Source of the DNA: Isoetes taiwanensis
Lineage: Eukaryota; Streptophyta; Lycopodiopsida; Isoetales; Isoetaceae
Reading direction: 5' to 3'
NCBI GenBank assembly: GCA_021234155.1
Contig: JAJEKV010000001.1
Coordinates: forward strand, 28,787,768 to 28,851,767
DNA: 64,000 nucleotides
The translations under genes were made by a program, and so were the position numbers. The notes under the pieces were generated by a model. That model did no database searches, was not told the DNA's origin, and saw only the letters and a program-made list of their open reading frames with translations. Below, one piece after another: positions 12,403-23,850 of the stretch; position 1 is the stretch's first letter; each line of letters begins with the position of its first letter.

Positions 12403-13313
12403 TTCTCCCCTTAGGACAATCTCACCCCTCATTGCGCTAAGGTGACGAACCTACCTTATGCCTGCAAAATAACAACATGTCATAACCTTTAGCTTAGCTT
12501 AGCAATCAAGTTTTTATTAGTTCAAGTCAAAATTTTAGGCCATATTTGTACTTATACAAAATTATATAGCCTTAACATCGTTATTTCTTATAATAATTCA
12601 AAATACTATTATAAGAGTTATTAGGGTTCATAATCTAATTATGGCTCCCCTATCTTCTCGTAAATAGCTTGGCTCCTCGTTGAAGTCCTCCTTCTACTTG
12701 CCCGCAAAAGGAGCACATTACGTTAGTTTAGTTAATAATTTGTGGTTTTAGGGGACCACCCCCTTACCTCCTTGGAGCCAACTACCGCTCAAGGTTGTCC
12801 TACTACCCCCCCAAGATCATGGCCCTTTCGATTTGAGCTTAGGGATCATTTAAGATGCTCCCATCATTGCCCATGATCGAGTGCTACCTTGTACACGATC
12901 CCCCTCGAGTACACCCCTGCATCATGCCCCGAGGGTTTCAGCTAGGGGGAACGCCTCACGATCCCATCATCATCGGATGATCACTTAAGCTTCACCATGA
13001 CCCTCCTACGGCCCGGTGTGCGTGCCCCATCGTGGCATAGAGATCATCCGATCGATGTCCCATCATTGCCCACCATGCCTCATTCCTCACTGCGCATGAC
13101 CCTAATGGTCATGCGCACCTCTTGGTGCGTGTGGCCTAGAGAATGCCCTAAAGGCGTATCCCATCATCGCCCACACGATCCAAGGTTCTGGCACATGCAT
13201 CCTCCTAACTAGAATGCATGCGCCAGGCTCAAAGCTAACTATCAACATACTAGCTAACCACACGGCAAGTCGGGTTCACCAAGCTCTGAGAGGACTAAGC
13301 CCATCAAACTCCT
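12403..13313 (-). other. gypsy 3' untranslated region with polypurine tract
   Basis: Between the end of the chromodomain frame and the 3' LTR lie 0.9 kb without a supported ORF. The strand-specific polypurine tract (AAGGGGAGAA on the minus strand) directly adjoins the LTR at 12403-12412. Confidence 0.7.
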
Positions 13314-14514
13314 TCATAAACTCGGGTATTGCTTCTCCAAATCTTGCTTCAATACCCATGTCGCATCTTCCACGGGTAAGTGCTTCCACTTAACCAAATA
13401 TTGGAGGAACTGAGACCTCCTAGTCTTCTTGAATGACTTATCAAGAAGTAACTCGGGCACTATTTCTACTTGCTCCTCCGTCATTTCCAACAAGGTTGGA
13501 GTATCCAAAACTTCCTCAGGGTTAGGATTGTGCCTTTTTAATAAACTTACGTGGAAGACCTTGTGGACCTTAAGATGGGCTGGAAGATCCAACTTATAGG
13601 CTTGAGAGCCCACTCTCTCTAAAATCTTGAACGGCCCAGCCCCACCTAGGGGCAAGCTTCTTGCAGCTCCCAATCCAGCGGCTTGGCTTGCTTCACCTTG
13701 ATCTTCAACCAAATCGGTATCGCCCACCTTAAACTCCCTTACGGTCCTCAGTGCTTGCTCTACACTCTTACGCCGACTTCTTGCTGCCAATAAATAACCC
13801 CTTACTTCCTCTACTAGTCTGCTGCATGTCTCCTAACATCTGGCCGGGACACTTCTACCTTGGACACGAGGATTGTGCCGTGTCCCGGGTTAAGCACCGG
13901 TACCATTAATTCACCATGAAAGGAGACATCCGAGATGACTCCCCGCTATAATCGTTGTAGGCGAATTCCACCAAGTGGATGTACTCATCCCACTTGGACC
14001 GCTTGTTCCACACATAGCTTGAAGCATGTCTTCAATGATCCGATTGGTCCTTTCCGCCCGCGCCATCCGCTTTGAGGATGATGATACTGCATCATGGAGA
14101 GCTTCGTCGGATGGTGCTAAAGAGATCCCGCCAAAAGGCACTCATGAACTTAGAATCTCTATCGATATTATCTCCCAGGCATGCCATGGAGTCTAAAAAT
14201 CTCCCTTACAAATAACTTGGCGGTGTCTAATGCGGTGTCCGTTGCCTTGCAAGGCACGAAATGTGCCATCTTAGATAACTTATCTCGACAACCATCAATG
14301 CATCCTTGCCTCAAGAGTTCTAGGGAGTCCCGTGATGAAATCCATGCTTATGACCTCCCACTTTGCATTTGGCACCCCAATGGCTCTAAAGCACCCGGAA
14401 TCCGGTTGCTCCGCTTTGGTCTCTGTGACATAACGGCAATCCCGAATATATGCAGCTATCTCCGCCTCTTCATTCCCTGGCCGTAAGTAACTACTTCAAT
14501 CTTGAAATAGGTCT
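13314..14514 (-). pseudogene. gypsy integrase with C-terminal chromodomain
   Basis: This enzyme part would insert the element's DNA copy into chromatin. In broken frames one can read SMDFITGLP (first catalytic Asp), AERTNRIIEDML (catalytic Glu) and DEYIHLVEFAYNDY. The intact 158-codon stretch at 13314-13790 has the GPFKILERVG and KVHKVFHVSLLK region, then a chromodomain (LQYLVKWKHLPVEDATWV). In chromoviruses this domain reads histone H3 methyl-lysine marks and directs integration to heterochromatin. Several frameshifts occur between 13800 and 14500. Confidence 0.85.
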
Positions 14515-16630
14515 TCATGAAGCCAAATGCCCCGCTATTGGGCTGTTATGTGTGTCATGAAGAATTAACTTCCTTACCCCCGAAGATTCGGGCACACACA
14601 ACTTATGCTTGTGGTACAACAAAGTTGCCTTCCTTTTAAAATGCTTGAAGGCTTCCCGCCCTTGTCCTACGGCTTCCTTGGAGAGGCTTTCCCACACCTC
14701 CTTGAAGTCCACATCGGTTGGCAAGGACTCCTCAATCTTCTTGCCAAACTCACTCGAAAGAGTGGAAATCGCATTACAATGCGTCCTTGTCTGAAATGGC
14801 CTCCTAGAGAGGGCATCTGCTACAACATTAAGCTTACCAGGCTTATATATAATATCAAAATCGTACTCCTCAAGGAATTCCATCCACCTCCTTTGCCTTA
14901 AGTTGAGGAGTGGCTGGGTGAAAAGATACTGAAGGCTCTGGTGATCAGTATCTAACTGAAACTTCCTTCCCAGCAAATAATGCCTCCATATCCTCAATGC
15001 CCTGACAATGGCTAGGAGCTCCTGATCATGGGTTGGGTAGCGTTGCTCGGCGTCGTTCATCTTCTTTGAGTCGTAGGCGACTACCCTTCCTTCTTGCATC
15101 AAGACTGCCCCTGTTGCTATCTTGCTTGCATCTGTTGCTATCAACTTATCCTTACTCGGATCCGGGAGAACAAGCAATTGGTGTGTTGTTGTTAAAGCCT
15201 CTTTAAGCTTCTCAAAAGAAGCTTGGACTTTCTCTAACCAATGGCTAGCCCAATCCTTAATCTTCTTGGCCTTAGTGAGGTCCGACAGAGGGGACGCCCA
15301 CTTAGCAAAGTCCTTCCGCGAACTTTCTCAGAGTATCCCGCCAACCCGAAAAAGCTTCTTACTTCGCCACATTCCTTGGAGCTGGCCAATCAACTATTGC
15401 CTCAATCTTAGATGGATCTGTGGAGATTCCCTGGATGTTACTACATGCCCCAAGTACTCCACCCGGCACTGTTCGAAGTGGCACTTAGAGAGCTTCCCAT
15501 ACAACCGATGACGCCTCAACTTTTCCAACACTTTCCCCGAGATGTCGACAATGCTCTTCAAGGGACTTGCTGTAGATTAGGATGTCGTCGAAGAAGACAA
15601 TAACAAACTCATCCAAGAAGTCTCTCAAGATATCGTTCATGAGGCGCATAAACGTTATGGAGCGCCTCGACAATCCAAAGGGCATTATCAGAACTCAAAA
15701 TGACCATACCGCGTTACGAAAAGCGCCTTATGGATGTCCTCTTCCTTTATTCTTATCCGATGGTATCCCCGATCTTAAATCAATCTTAGAGAATACCTTT
15801 GCTCCTTGTAGCTGATCCATTAGGTCATCCGCCCTTGGCAATGCATATTTATTCTTTATCGTCTGCTTATTAAGCTGGCGATAGTCTATGCACATTCTTA
15901 AGCTTCCATCTTTCTTCTTGACAAAGAGTATAGGTGCTCCGAAAGGAGACACACTTGCTCTTATAAATCCAAGCTCTAGCAATTCTTGAAGCTGCTTCTT
16001 GAGCTCAATCAATTCTGGGGTGCTCATTCTATATGGTGCCTTACTGGTAGGCTTCGCATCTGGAGCCAATGTGATCTCACATTCTACACCCCTATAAGGT
16101 GGCAGCTGCCGGATTTCATCCGGGAATACATCCTTGAACTCTGAAATAAGCCTTGCTATCTGCCTGGGCAGCTGCTTTCCCTTTGTGTCACTTCCATCCT
16201 GCTTGCCTGGCTCAACTGATTCCATCCTCAAGATGTAGTCCACCTTATTCCTTTCTATACTCTTCCTTAGCTGCTTCAAAGAAATACACTGCATAGGAGA
16301 ATCTAGCTTCTTACCTTTCACTATCAACTTGCTGCCGTCTGGTGCCGTCATGGTGACTTCATTCCTGGTGCAATCAATCATGGCTTTGGCTGGCTTCAAA
16401 AATTCCATCCCCACTATCAAATCATATCTTCCGATGTCCATGACTTACGCTCCCATCGGCCACTTAGCCCCACTAAGGTCTATGTCAAAGGTGATCCTCC
16501 TCCCCTTAGTGTGCCGAATGGCGCCGTTGGCCATAGCTACTGGCCTTGGCTTAGACTTCAATACCTTATTCTTCATTAGAGCAGCCAATCTAGGAGATGC
16601 AAAATTATGAGAGCTACCCAGTATCTATGA
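14515..16630 (-). pseudogene. gypsy protease, reverse transcriptase and RNase H
   Basis: The aspartic protease motif LIDTG lies near 16620 with a frameshift right after it, followed by DLIVGMEFL. The RT (15485-16280) shows [23 protein letters not shown] and the catalytic FFDDIL (YxDD box). The RNase H (14515-15177) shows ATDAS, QEL, DHQSL and ADALSRR, running into the integrase zinc finger start (HDTHNSPIAGH). The frame breaks around 15700, within RT, and between 15180 and 15480. Confidence 0.88.
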
Positions 16631-17969
16631 GGACTACATAAGGATTACTATCTATGATCCCATCAGGCCATGATGGCAGTTGGATGATTCTCTATCTCAT
16701 CGACTCAATGTTTGCACATATGTGACACTCACCATCTATGAAGTCGTGGCCCTCCTCACGGTCATCGTCCTCGTCCCGGCTACGTTGGGGAGTCCCACCA
16801 AGAGTTCGCCAAAGCCGACCGCATGACGAATGGACAATCATGTGTCCGATGCCACGGCTGGAAGCACACAAGCATAACTTCTTCTCAATGCATTCTGTCT
16901 CTTTTCCTTGGCGGTGTCTGTCAGGAGGCGGCTTAAAATATGCCCCCGATGCGTTAACGTGGCTTACGGTCCCCAAAAGCTTTGCTCGACCCTTACCTTC
17001 TTTGGCGACTCCCACGATGGTGTAGCTGCTGGCGATTGCTTACCCCGATATTGCCCCATATCACGCCACGAACTCTTACCCCTAAAGGTTGGCTGCTTCT
17101 CTGAGTTCTTTGGTGCCTCCTCCAAACTTATAGCTTTATCTTCGACTGCTTGGCCCGACTTGGGTTGATTGCTCTAACAAGCCTCTTGATATTGCTGTTC
17201 AACCCCTCAATGTAAAAAGTATCCGCGGCTTGCCTCTCGAGACTCCGGGAACATTCACTGAGCCTCATAAATTCTTCGGTATACTTAGCCAGCGATAAGG
17301 TACCACCGATTCAACTTTGTAAAGCTGTTTGGATCGTCTACTAGTATGAGACCTTGGTACATAGTGCTTACGGAAAGCCTTGCTAAAAGTCTTAAATCTG
17401 CAATTGTTCCTCTTCAGCTTGTTAGACTTAGCATATCCCTTCCACCAGATCCTTGCCGGTCCAATGAGGTTAGCTGTAGCAACTTTCCCTATATCCTTGT
17501 CTTTCATCCCGTAAGAGTTACCAAATTCTTCCATTTCATCAAGCCATGCTTCAGCTTCCATGCCTGATCTGTCTTTCCCTGAGAACTGGCCCAGCTTCCT
17601 TGTCTTCCATACATTGCTCATAGCACTATCCACCTTTTTCTGGTAATCATCTGTCTTTCTTGCCCTTTTTCTTGCCTTAGGTGTGCCAGAGTCACTATCG
17701 GAGCTAGAGCTGTCCTCACTGGAAGAGCTGTCTGATGAGCTGGAGCTAGATGATGATGGACTCCTGGTTCTCCTCTTCCTTCTCCTATCCCTGACATTCC
17801 CCTGGTTGCCCTCCCCTTCCTGCTGAGGAACTTCGTCACCACCCTGAAAACAAGGTGGAGGTGGGTGACCATCTTCCTGTGCATTCATGAGAGGTGTCGC
17901 CCAGTTGATGAGGTGTTGCATCTGATTCCTCATCTGCACTAACCTTGCGTTGACTGCCTCTGGTGACAT
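16631..17969 (-). pseudogene. gypsy gag (capsid and zinc knuckle)
   Basis: From an ATG at 17969, an acidic and Ser-rich N-terminal region (SSSSSSSSDSSSSEDSSSS) is followed by a retrotransposon capsid domain. Landmarks are FSGKDRSGMEAEAWLDEME, ARIWWKGY and FRKHYVPR. Further down, in other frames, a degenerate CCHC-like piece lies near 16860. The protein would form the virus-like particle that packages the RNA. Frameshifts follow 17265. Confidence 0.75.
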
Positions 17970-18293
17970 ATCCTGCTCAACATCTTCTTGTTCCCTGCCA
18001 AACAGATTCCTTGGAACCCAATTGCGTGGTCGGTGCTGGTCCTGAGATCCTGCACTTGAGTTCCTTGCTGCAAGGATTGATCATTAATAGATGTTATTAG
18101 GTTAGGCAATGATCATTTTTGCTTACAATTAAATTGTTGTTAGGTACAAAAGAAATCATATGAAGCTTCATTTACAAGTCAAAATCATAGTAATACATTA
18201 ATTAGTATATAGAAATACATTTAATGGACATTTATGATAATACTTAAAAGGAGTTACAATGTACTTTAATTAAGTTAGCAACCAATTCTTCCA

Positions 18294-19809
18294 TCAATGG
18301 CGTCGCTTGAAGAAGTTCTTGATTTTCTTGAATCCTGTGCCCTTGCCCATGTTCTGCAGGATTCTAGCCGCCGATCCCCCCTCCAACGCTCTTGCTACCT
18401 GTGGTGCTGGGAGTTCTGGTGCAGTTGCCACCACTACTGACAAGTGCGCATCTCTGAGGTGGCCCCTTGCGAAGTCGAGGGCATGAAGGGCTACTGATCT
18501 TTTGAAGAGTATCACATGGTCCATTCCAAAATCTATCCTGGCATGGTGTCCAAACCCTGAGAGTGCTATGAGGAGCGCCACGGATTCTTCACCCCTTGGG
18601 CTGAATTCCTTGTGGAAGACTATCATCTGACCTTGACTAAGGGCCGGAAGGTAGTACCTGAGTGATTTGCCCCTGTGCTGCCCCGTGCCTCCCGTACTCT
18701 TCCTTTGTGCCGCTTCGCCGAACACATCTAGTGCAATCAGATCTTCGTGATCCCTCCACATAGTTGTTGCGTTCTCCAAGTTGATGCTGCTAGATGCTTC
18801 GCGCATACTTCTGGAGCGCACTGGTCGGCTGGAGCTTGGGCCTCTTCCCGGCTTGTACAACCTGCTTTGGATTTCTTGAAATTCTTCTTCTGGGATGATG
18901 GGTTCCTGCTGCTGAAACATGTACCTAATCTGTTGATATGCCTGGATGTCTGACATGGTTTCCCCTGCATAGGAGTGTCGCTCGGCTACCTCCCGTGGGA
19001 TCTCTTGGTAGGAGTAGTCGATGAAGTCACTGCCCTGCTCTTGTGCTATGAGGCTTAGAAGCTCGTCGATCCTGAGGCCCTCCTCCTGACAGTAGGGAAG
19101 GTTGAGGATGTCGGTGGCGAATATGTACTCCTCGCCGTCGATAATCACTGGGGTAAGGGCCGTAATACCTACTGGTGGCTCAAAGTCTCGCCTTAGAACT
19201 TCTTGTTGTCGAGCTATGCGCCTCTCCATTCTTCCTGCCTCCCTCATCTCCCAACTTGGGTTCTCTTCCTCCTCCTCTTCATAGTCGTGTTCGATCTGCA
19301 ACATAGGTGTTTCGGATGTGGAGCCGTAGTGTTCGTATGCTGAGGTCTCAATCTCCTGAATGCTTATCTGTGCTGCTCGGGTGTCGAGTGGTGCCAAATC
19401 CAAGGGTTGGATTGATGGCTCCCCTGGTTGGTTAACTGCCCTATACTGCATGAACAATGCTAAGGCTGCTTGGCCTGAAAGATACCTATGCCTATGATGC
19501 TTACAGGTCATGTAGTCTGGCATGTTTCTAGTTCTATCCCAGAGCTTGTTCTTGCCCCTGGATCCCCCACCTATGGCTTGAGCAAGAGAATCTAGAGAAA
19601 CCCATTTCCCTCCCCTAGGTGGCAAGCTAACTTCCGAGGGCAGAATTTGCTGATCATATTGACACATGATGTCGATTAGTAATAGGGGTTCTCGTTAAGG
19701 TGGCATGAAGATCAAAGAGATGATCGAAGACATGAAAGGCTTGCTCAACAGGAGTTCACTTGATGTGATTAGAGTCATTGTACCATCTAACAAAGCTTGA
19801 TGGCGCCAT
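18294..19809 (-). CDS. ORF Y: unrecognised retroelement protein paired with the H3-like ORF
   Basis: An uninterrupted 457-codon frame runs from 19667 to 18294. Homology with the region at 45732-46488 shows that the coding sequence originally began further up, near ATG 19809 (MAPSSFVRWYNDSNH). A TGA and a frameshift now separate that start from the long ORF. I recognise no domain. Visible traits are an acidic block (DYEEEEEEN) near residue 130, a DFIDYSYQE segment near 215, Gln/Pro-rich middle parts, and a basic C-terminus (KKIKNFFKRRH). Shared landmarks with the second copy are WY-DS-H, YxQxxxP, IGG, HRHRYLS before an Ala/Leu-rich helix, VIIDGEEYI and DFID. It sits between the H3-like ORF and gag. 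Conservation of the pair suggests a linked role, which remains unknown. Confidence 0.75.
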
Positions 19810-20100
19810 TGGAGCGTAGATGGCTATGAAAAAATGGTCACCGGATTTGAGCAAGGGGTTAGAAAATCGCCACAGAGCTAGGAGCAGTTCGATGGGGAGA
19901 AAATGACAAATGAGGGCCCTTTTATAGACTAGGGTGCCTCGGGTTTCGTGCACAAAGGTTCTTGATGGGGAAGACTCCAAATCTATGGCCCTGGGTGTCC
20001 AAATGAGCTACCATGACGTGCAATTCTAGACAATTCAAAGCAAGAAACACTACATGAGAGTTTGTTGGGTCAAAATTGGTCAATCTAGGCAAGATTGAGC

Positions 20101-20177
20101 GAAATCGGGTGGCGTCGCGAGAATTGGCTCTCCGTCGAGGACGCAGGGTGGTTTTTCGCGACGCGACCCGGTTTCGG
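20101..20177. repeat. stem-loop repeat, copy 1
   Basis: The ends GAAATCGGGTGGCGTCGCGA and TCGCGACGCGACCCGGTTTC are reverse complements at 18 of 20 positions, around a loop of about 37 bases. A second copy lies exactly 200 bases away. It lies in the non-coding space between the H3-like ORF and ORF Y. Confidence 0.85.
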
Positions 20178-20300
20178 GTCAATTTACTTTCTACGAGGGA
20201 TTTTAGGAAATTTAAACATCCTAACATGACTTTCAGCACGATTCTACCCTAACTAGCAACTTTTCTTACTTTAATTGGACATTTCTAGCATCAAAATGCC

Positions 20301-20376
20301 GAAATCGGGTGGCGTCGCGAGAAGTAGCCCTGCGTCGAGGGCGCAGACCCCATTTTCGCGACGCGACCCGGTTTCG
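20301..20376. repeat. stem-loop repeat, copy 2
   Basis: Same 20-base inverted ends as the copy at 20101-20177, with a partly different loop (TGCGTCGAGGGCGCA here). Both loops hold a smaller self-complementary CGTCGAGG/GCGCA element. Confidence 0.85.
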
Positions 20377-20562
20377 CCAATTGGCAGTTTTTTGAACTAA
20401 TTAATTTTTTTCCTCAACAATGCAATGTTAATGGTCGAATTTAAAGTGAAATTTGAGCTGTTTAGACATAATTTCATACAAGAATTGAGGTCAATTTACA
20501 ACAAAATTTTATATTTATAGGAGACTTTAATAATTACATTACTTTGGAACAAAAATGCATCC

Positions 20563-21634
20563 TCAAGGGTATTCCTTGCGGATGCGACGCGCCAAGTATA
20601 TATCCTTGGGCATCAAGGTCACCCTCTTCGCGTGGATCGCGCAGAGGTTCCCTTCCTCAAACAACTGGGTGAGCTCGGCCTCGGCTACTTGCAAAGACAC
20701 CGAGTTGTGAGCGACGTCCACTCAGTAGTCGGTGACGAACTGCTGCATCACCTCCCGCATGAGTCGCTCAAAGGGTGCCTTCCTAATAAGGAGATTAGTG
20801 CACTGTTGAAAGTGTCTAATCTCCCGGAAGACACGGGAGTGTACCCTTAGGCCCATGGTGGGTCTTCTTCGGCTTCTCGGGCTGTGGCGGCGGTGGCTTG
20901 GGCTGGTTCTTTGGCGGCTGGCCTCCTTCCACGGTGCGCTGGACGTTCTGCCGGCAGTACCAATCATTATACCTTGTCCACCGTGAAGGTATTCTTGGTA
21001 TGCTGCTGAGGCGGCCGTGGCCGTCCTCCTTCAAGGCGAAGGCCCGCTCGCCCGCCTTCTGCTTCTTTACCACCTTAGGTGGCTTGGGCCACACTGGGTA
21101 AGGTGGTCTCGGGTCCGCCCCTTGCCCCTGCTCATCTTCTTCCTCCTCCTCTCCTTCCACCTGCTCCTCCTCGCGCCGGGGAGGCTCCTCTATCACGACG
21201 GTTCGGCGGGGACCGTCGTTTCTTCTCTTCGTCCTCCGCTCTTCCCGCCGCAGCTCCTCCTCGCGTTCCCTCTTCCTCCTTGCGGCCCTCTCTTCAGGCC
21301 ACTCCGCGACCTTCTCCTTACCTTTCTTCTTTGGGGCCGAAGGCCCCGCTTCGTCCACCTGCTGCTGGACCTGCTCCTCCTCCTGCTCCTCCACTTCGGT
21401 GTCTGTGGCCCCGAAGTGGCGAGATTCGTCGGTTCTTTGTGTTCCTGCCGACGAAGGGCTGCTCTCGGCATCGTGGTAATTAACCCGCCGCCGCCGCCGG
21501 CTGGTAGGGGAAGCTCCTCTTCCCCTTCTTGGGCCGTGGGTGCTCGGTATCTTCTTCACATGCCCCTGTCACTGCGCCATGGAGAGGGTAGGCCTAGGGC
21601 CAGTCTTCCTATAGGTTTGTTTGGTTCGAGCCAT
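20563..21634 (-). pseudogene. retrotransposon-encoded histone H3-like protein with long linker
   Basis: The frame starts at ATG 21634 with MARTKQTYRKTG, nearly the H3 tail; residues matching K4 and K9 are kept and A7 is Tyr. An in-frame TGA follows at 21569. About 220 charged residues (Arg-rich, then Glu-rich, then Lys/Pro-rich) lead to [10 protein letters not shown], the counterpart of H3 KPHRYRPGT. After a frameshift near 20850 comes the histone fold: [25 protein letters not shown], then [18 protein letters not shown] and [20 protein letters not shown]. It ends at 20563. A TGA interrupts loop 1 near 20720, and the loop seems one residue longer than in canonical H3. EIRHFQ-TNLLI resembles centromeric H3 (CENH3), while MPKDI-LARRI is canonical. 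It sits between primer-binding site and gag of an LTR element. Three lesions make this copy non-functional as read. Confidence 0.88.
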
Positions 21635-22197
21635 ATTTAACGGTCTAGAAAACAGGTGGGGATAGGCTGGTCAAGAGAGAGAAGGTAGAGGAAAGTTTGG
21701 AGGGAAAAATGAGGTGTCAGAGATATTTAAAGAGGAGGGTCCCTGAGAATATTCTCCTACCATAATTACCCCTATTTATTAGCCCCCCCTTATTAATTAC
21801 AAGATATTTAGTGCTTATTTAATTATTAATATATATGTTAAATCCATATTAATTGATATTATACTTGAATTTCGAATTTTTCTAATGGTTCGAAGTGCAA
21901 TCTATGAATTTGCGCCATTTTTCACCTGGGTCTCCGATTGGCATGATTCTTCGACCCATTTTAGGTGAAATTTGATGCAGATGCATGATTTTCACTCCCA
22001 ATTTACTAGAAGGTGCGTTTGACTCACTCAAACCCTCGTCTAACACTTAACCTAAGTCCTGACCCACTACCTAGGAGAAAATTTTTTCCCCCATTTTCGC
22101 GGTTCGATGGTGGAAATGTTTATTTCACACCCCTATAGGCCTGTTAGACTACTTCATGGTTATGGTCAGTGCTAGTTCTTGGTCAGCCAAGAACATT
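21635..22197 (-). other. gypsy 5' leader
   Basis: AT-rich leader of about 560 bases between the primer-binding site and the H3-like start codon. No ORF or repeat is seen. Confidence 0.6.
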
Positions 22198-22209
22198 GCT
22201 CTGATACCA
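22198..22209 (-). other. primer-binding site (initiator Met tRNA type)
   Basis: On the minus strand this reads TGGTATCAGAGC, one base inside the 5' LTR, the standard plant LTR-element primer site. It fixes the orientation and the LTR end. Confidence 0.92.
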
Positions 22210-22210
22210 T

Positions 22211-23850
22211 TGTGACGCTCCCTGCTAAACATACGGCGCCCAGCCGTATACCCGGCAGGAAATCCCCCATCCGGCTCAGCAACCGCATGGGCCCTTCGTC
22301 TACCCCGCACTCTCGAGGTGACTCTTAGTGCGGGGAGGGAACACGAAGGTGTCTTGCGCGCCCTTCCCCCATGGGCTCCTATAACAGCGGAAGCGACAAC
22401 ACGTCAGAACTAGCATAAAACATATACAAATACTACCTCGGAGGGTAGTGCATCGCACATAAACCAATGCATAGATGATAATCACGACTCATAAAACAGG
22501 AGAGCTCCTACCCCGGCTCAGACTCGTAAGGAGGGTGACTGACCGGCTAGGCCTCAAGATAGAGCAGACCGAGTCATGGCGATGGCGAGGGCTGGCATAG
22601 AACAATGGCTAGGGTGGACCACTCCATCCGCCCCTCCCCGTGCATACTTTGCGATGGGCTAGATCAGCTCGACAGACTCTAGCCTTCCTGATCGCAATCC
22701 CATGGCATCACCCATCGGGACTACTCCGTGTTGCATCTCCCCGGTCCGATGAGGCAGAAGGGTTGCATCTCCCCTTCCTGTGGTCTAGAGGTGCCGCATG
22801 CTAGAGAATCGTGGGCGACACACGATTGCACTGACCGAACCCCCAAAACGAGAGCCAAGCCAACACTTGCAGCCCCGAGAGGCGGGGCAACACCATTGCC
22901 CCAGAGGTGTCGGACCCATGCTCGCCCACACGGGTGACCCACCATAAGCCTAGCCCACTATGGGATCCCCCGGCCCCCCACTCGGCAGGGATCCTCCCTC
23001 CACTTTCCCTCTAGCCCTCAAGTTATCCGGGTGCCGAGTCATATCATAGCCTCAATAGCCCTGGTGGGCTCCTATGCACAAAGCCGCAACTAATAGGAAC
23101 TAAGGGATCTACTCTAGGAGCATACTACATATGGCCCTAGGTCTCTACCCCCTTCCCAATACAAGAGGAGCAAACATGATCAACCAATCATCACATAATC
23201 ATCACATCATGAGAGTAATCATAAGAAGAACATCTTAACCTAATCATACAACTAACTAATAGTTAGGGTTCCTTGATTAGGGTTCAAGATGTTGAATATG
23301 GGTTCTAGGATGGCTCTACTCTAGATACAAAATACTAGCACATCCGGAATGCTAATCCCGGATGAGCTATCACAACTACTATCCTACATACCGCTCCCCC
23401 CGATGCTCTCCCTCCAGATCCGGGCGCCTCCATGGTCTTCGCTCACAAGCCGCTGTTCCTACTCCAAGAACGGGTCTACCTGGCAAATTGCTTTGCACCA
23501 GCCTATGCCATTAACGAATCCAGGTTCAAAACGGGGTTTCGAACAAGTAGGTGAGTCTCGGGGTGCTAGGGCTGGAAAGAGGTCTAGGGTTAGGGTTTAT
23601 GCCTATATAAGTTAGGTCCACCTAGGATGCCACGTGGCACCAATCGGGTGAGTCCTGTGTGGCGGTGCCCCAATAGGTTAAGGCCACGTGGATAATGGTC
23701 TAAGCCTATGGTTGGCTAAGTTATGAGAATAACTTAGCCATGCCCCCTAGTGCCACAATCTATGGTATACAAGGCTATAAGGATAGACTTGTATGGTGAC
23801 GGATCCAGGAATATACGTATTTATGGCGTATATTCCCCTGGACCGTCACA
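22211..23850 (-). repeat. gypsy 5' LTR
   Basis: This 1640-bp LTR is paired with 10753-12402. It ends in TGTGACG and CGTCACA, perfect 7-bp terminal inverted repeats. The outer flank CACAT repeats the flank of the other LTR. Confidence 0.93.

Larger units (their letters stand above)
10753..23850 (-). mobile_element. 13.1-kb Ty3-gypsy chromodomain element with histone H3-like and Y ORFs
   Basis: The LTRs are at 10753-12402 (3') and 22211-23850 (5'). They begin with TGTGACG and end with CGTCACA (CGAATCACA in the 3' copy). The target duplication CACAT is present on both sides (10748-10752 and 23851-23855). The primer-binding site is at 22198-22209 and the polypurine tract at 12403-12412. Gene order on the minus strand is H3-like ORF, ORF Y, gag, protease-RT-RNase H, then integrase with chromodomain. 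The pol order and chromodomain place it among chromoviruses. The 4.2-kb space between primer-binding site and gag, holding two extra ORFs, is unusual for that group, where gag normally starts close to the 5' LTR. Confidence 0.92.

Noticed and set aside
21017-21640. Plus-strand ORFs of 134 and 207 codons opposite the H3-like linker
   Set aside because: They are antisense shadows of the Arg/Glu-rich minus-strand coding sequence, giving Leu/Pro/Ser-rich products without motif.
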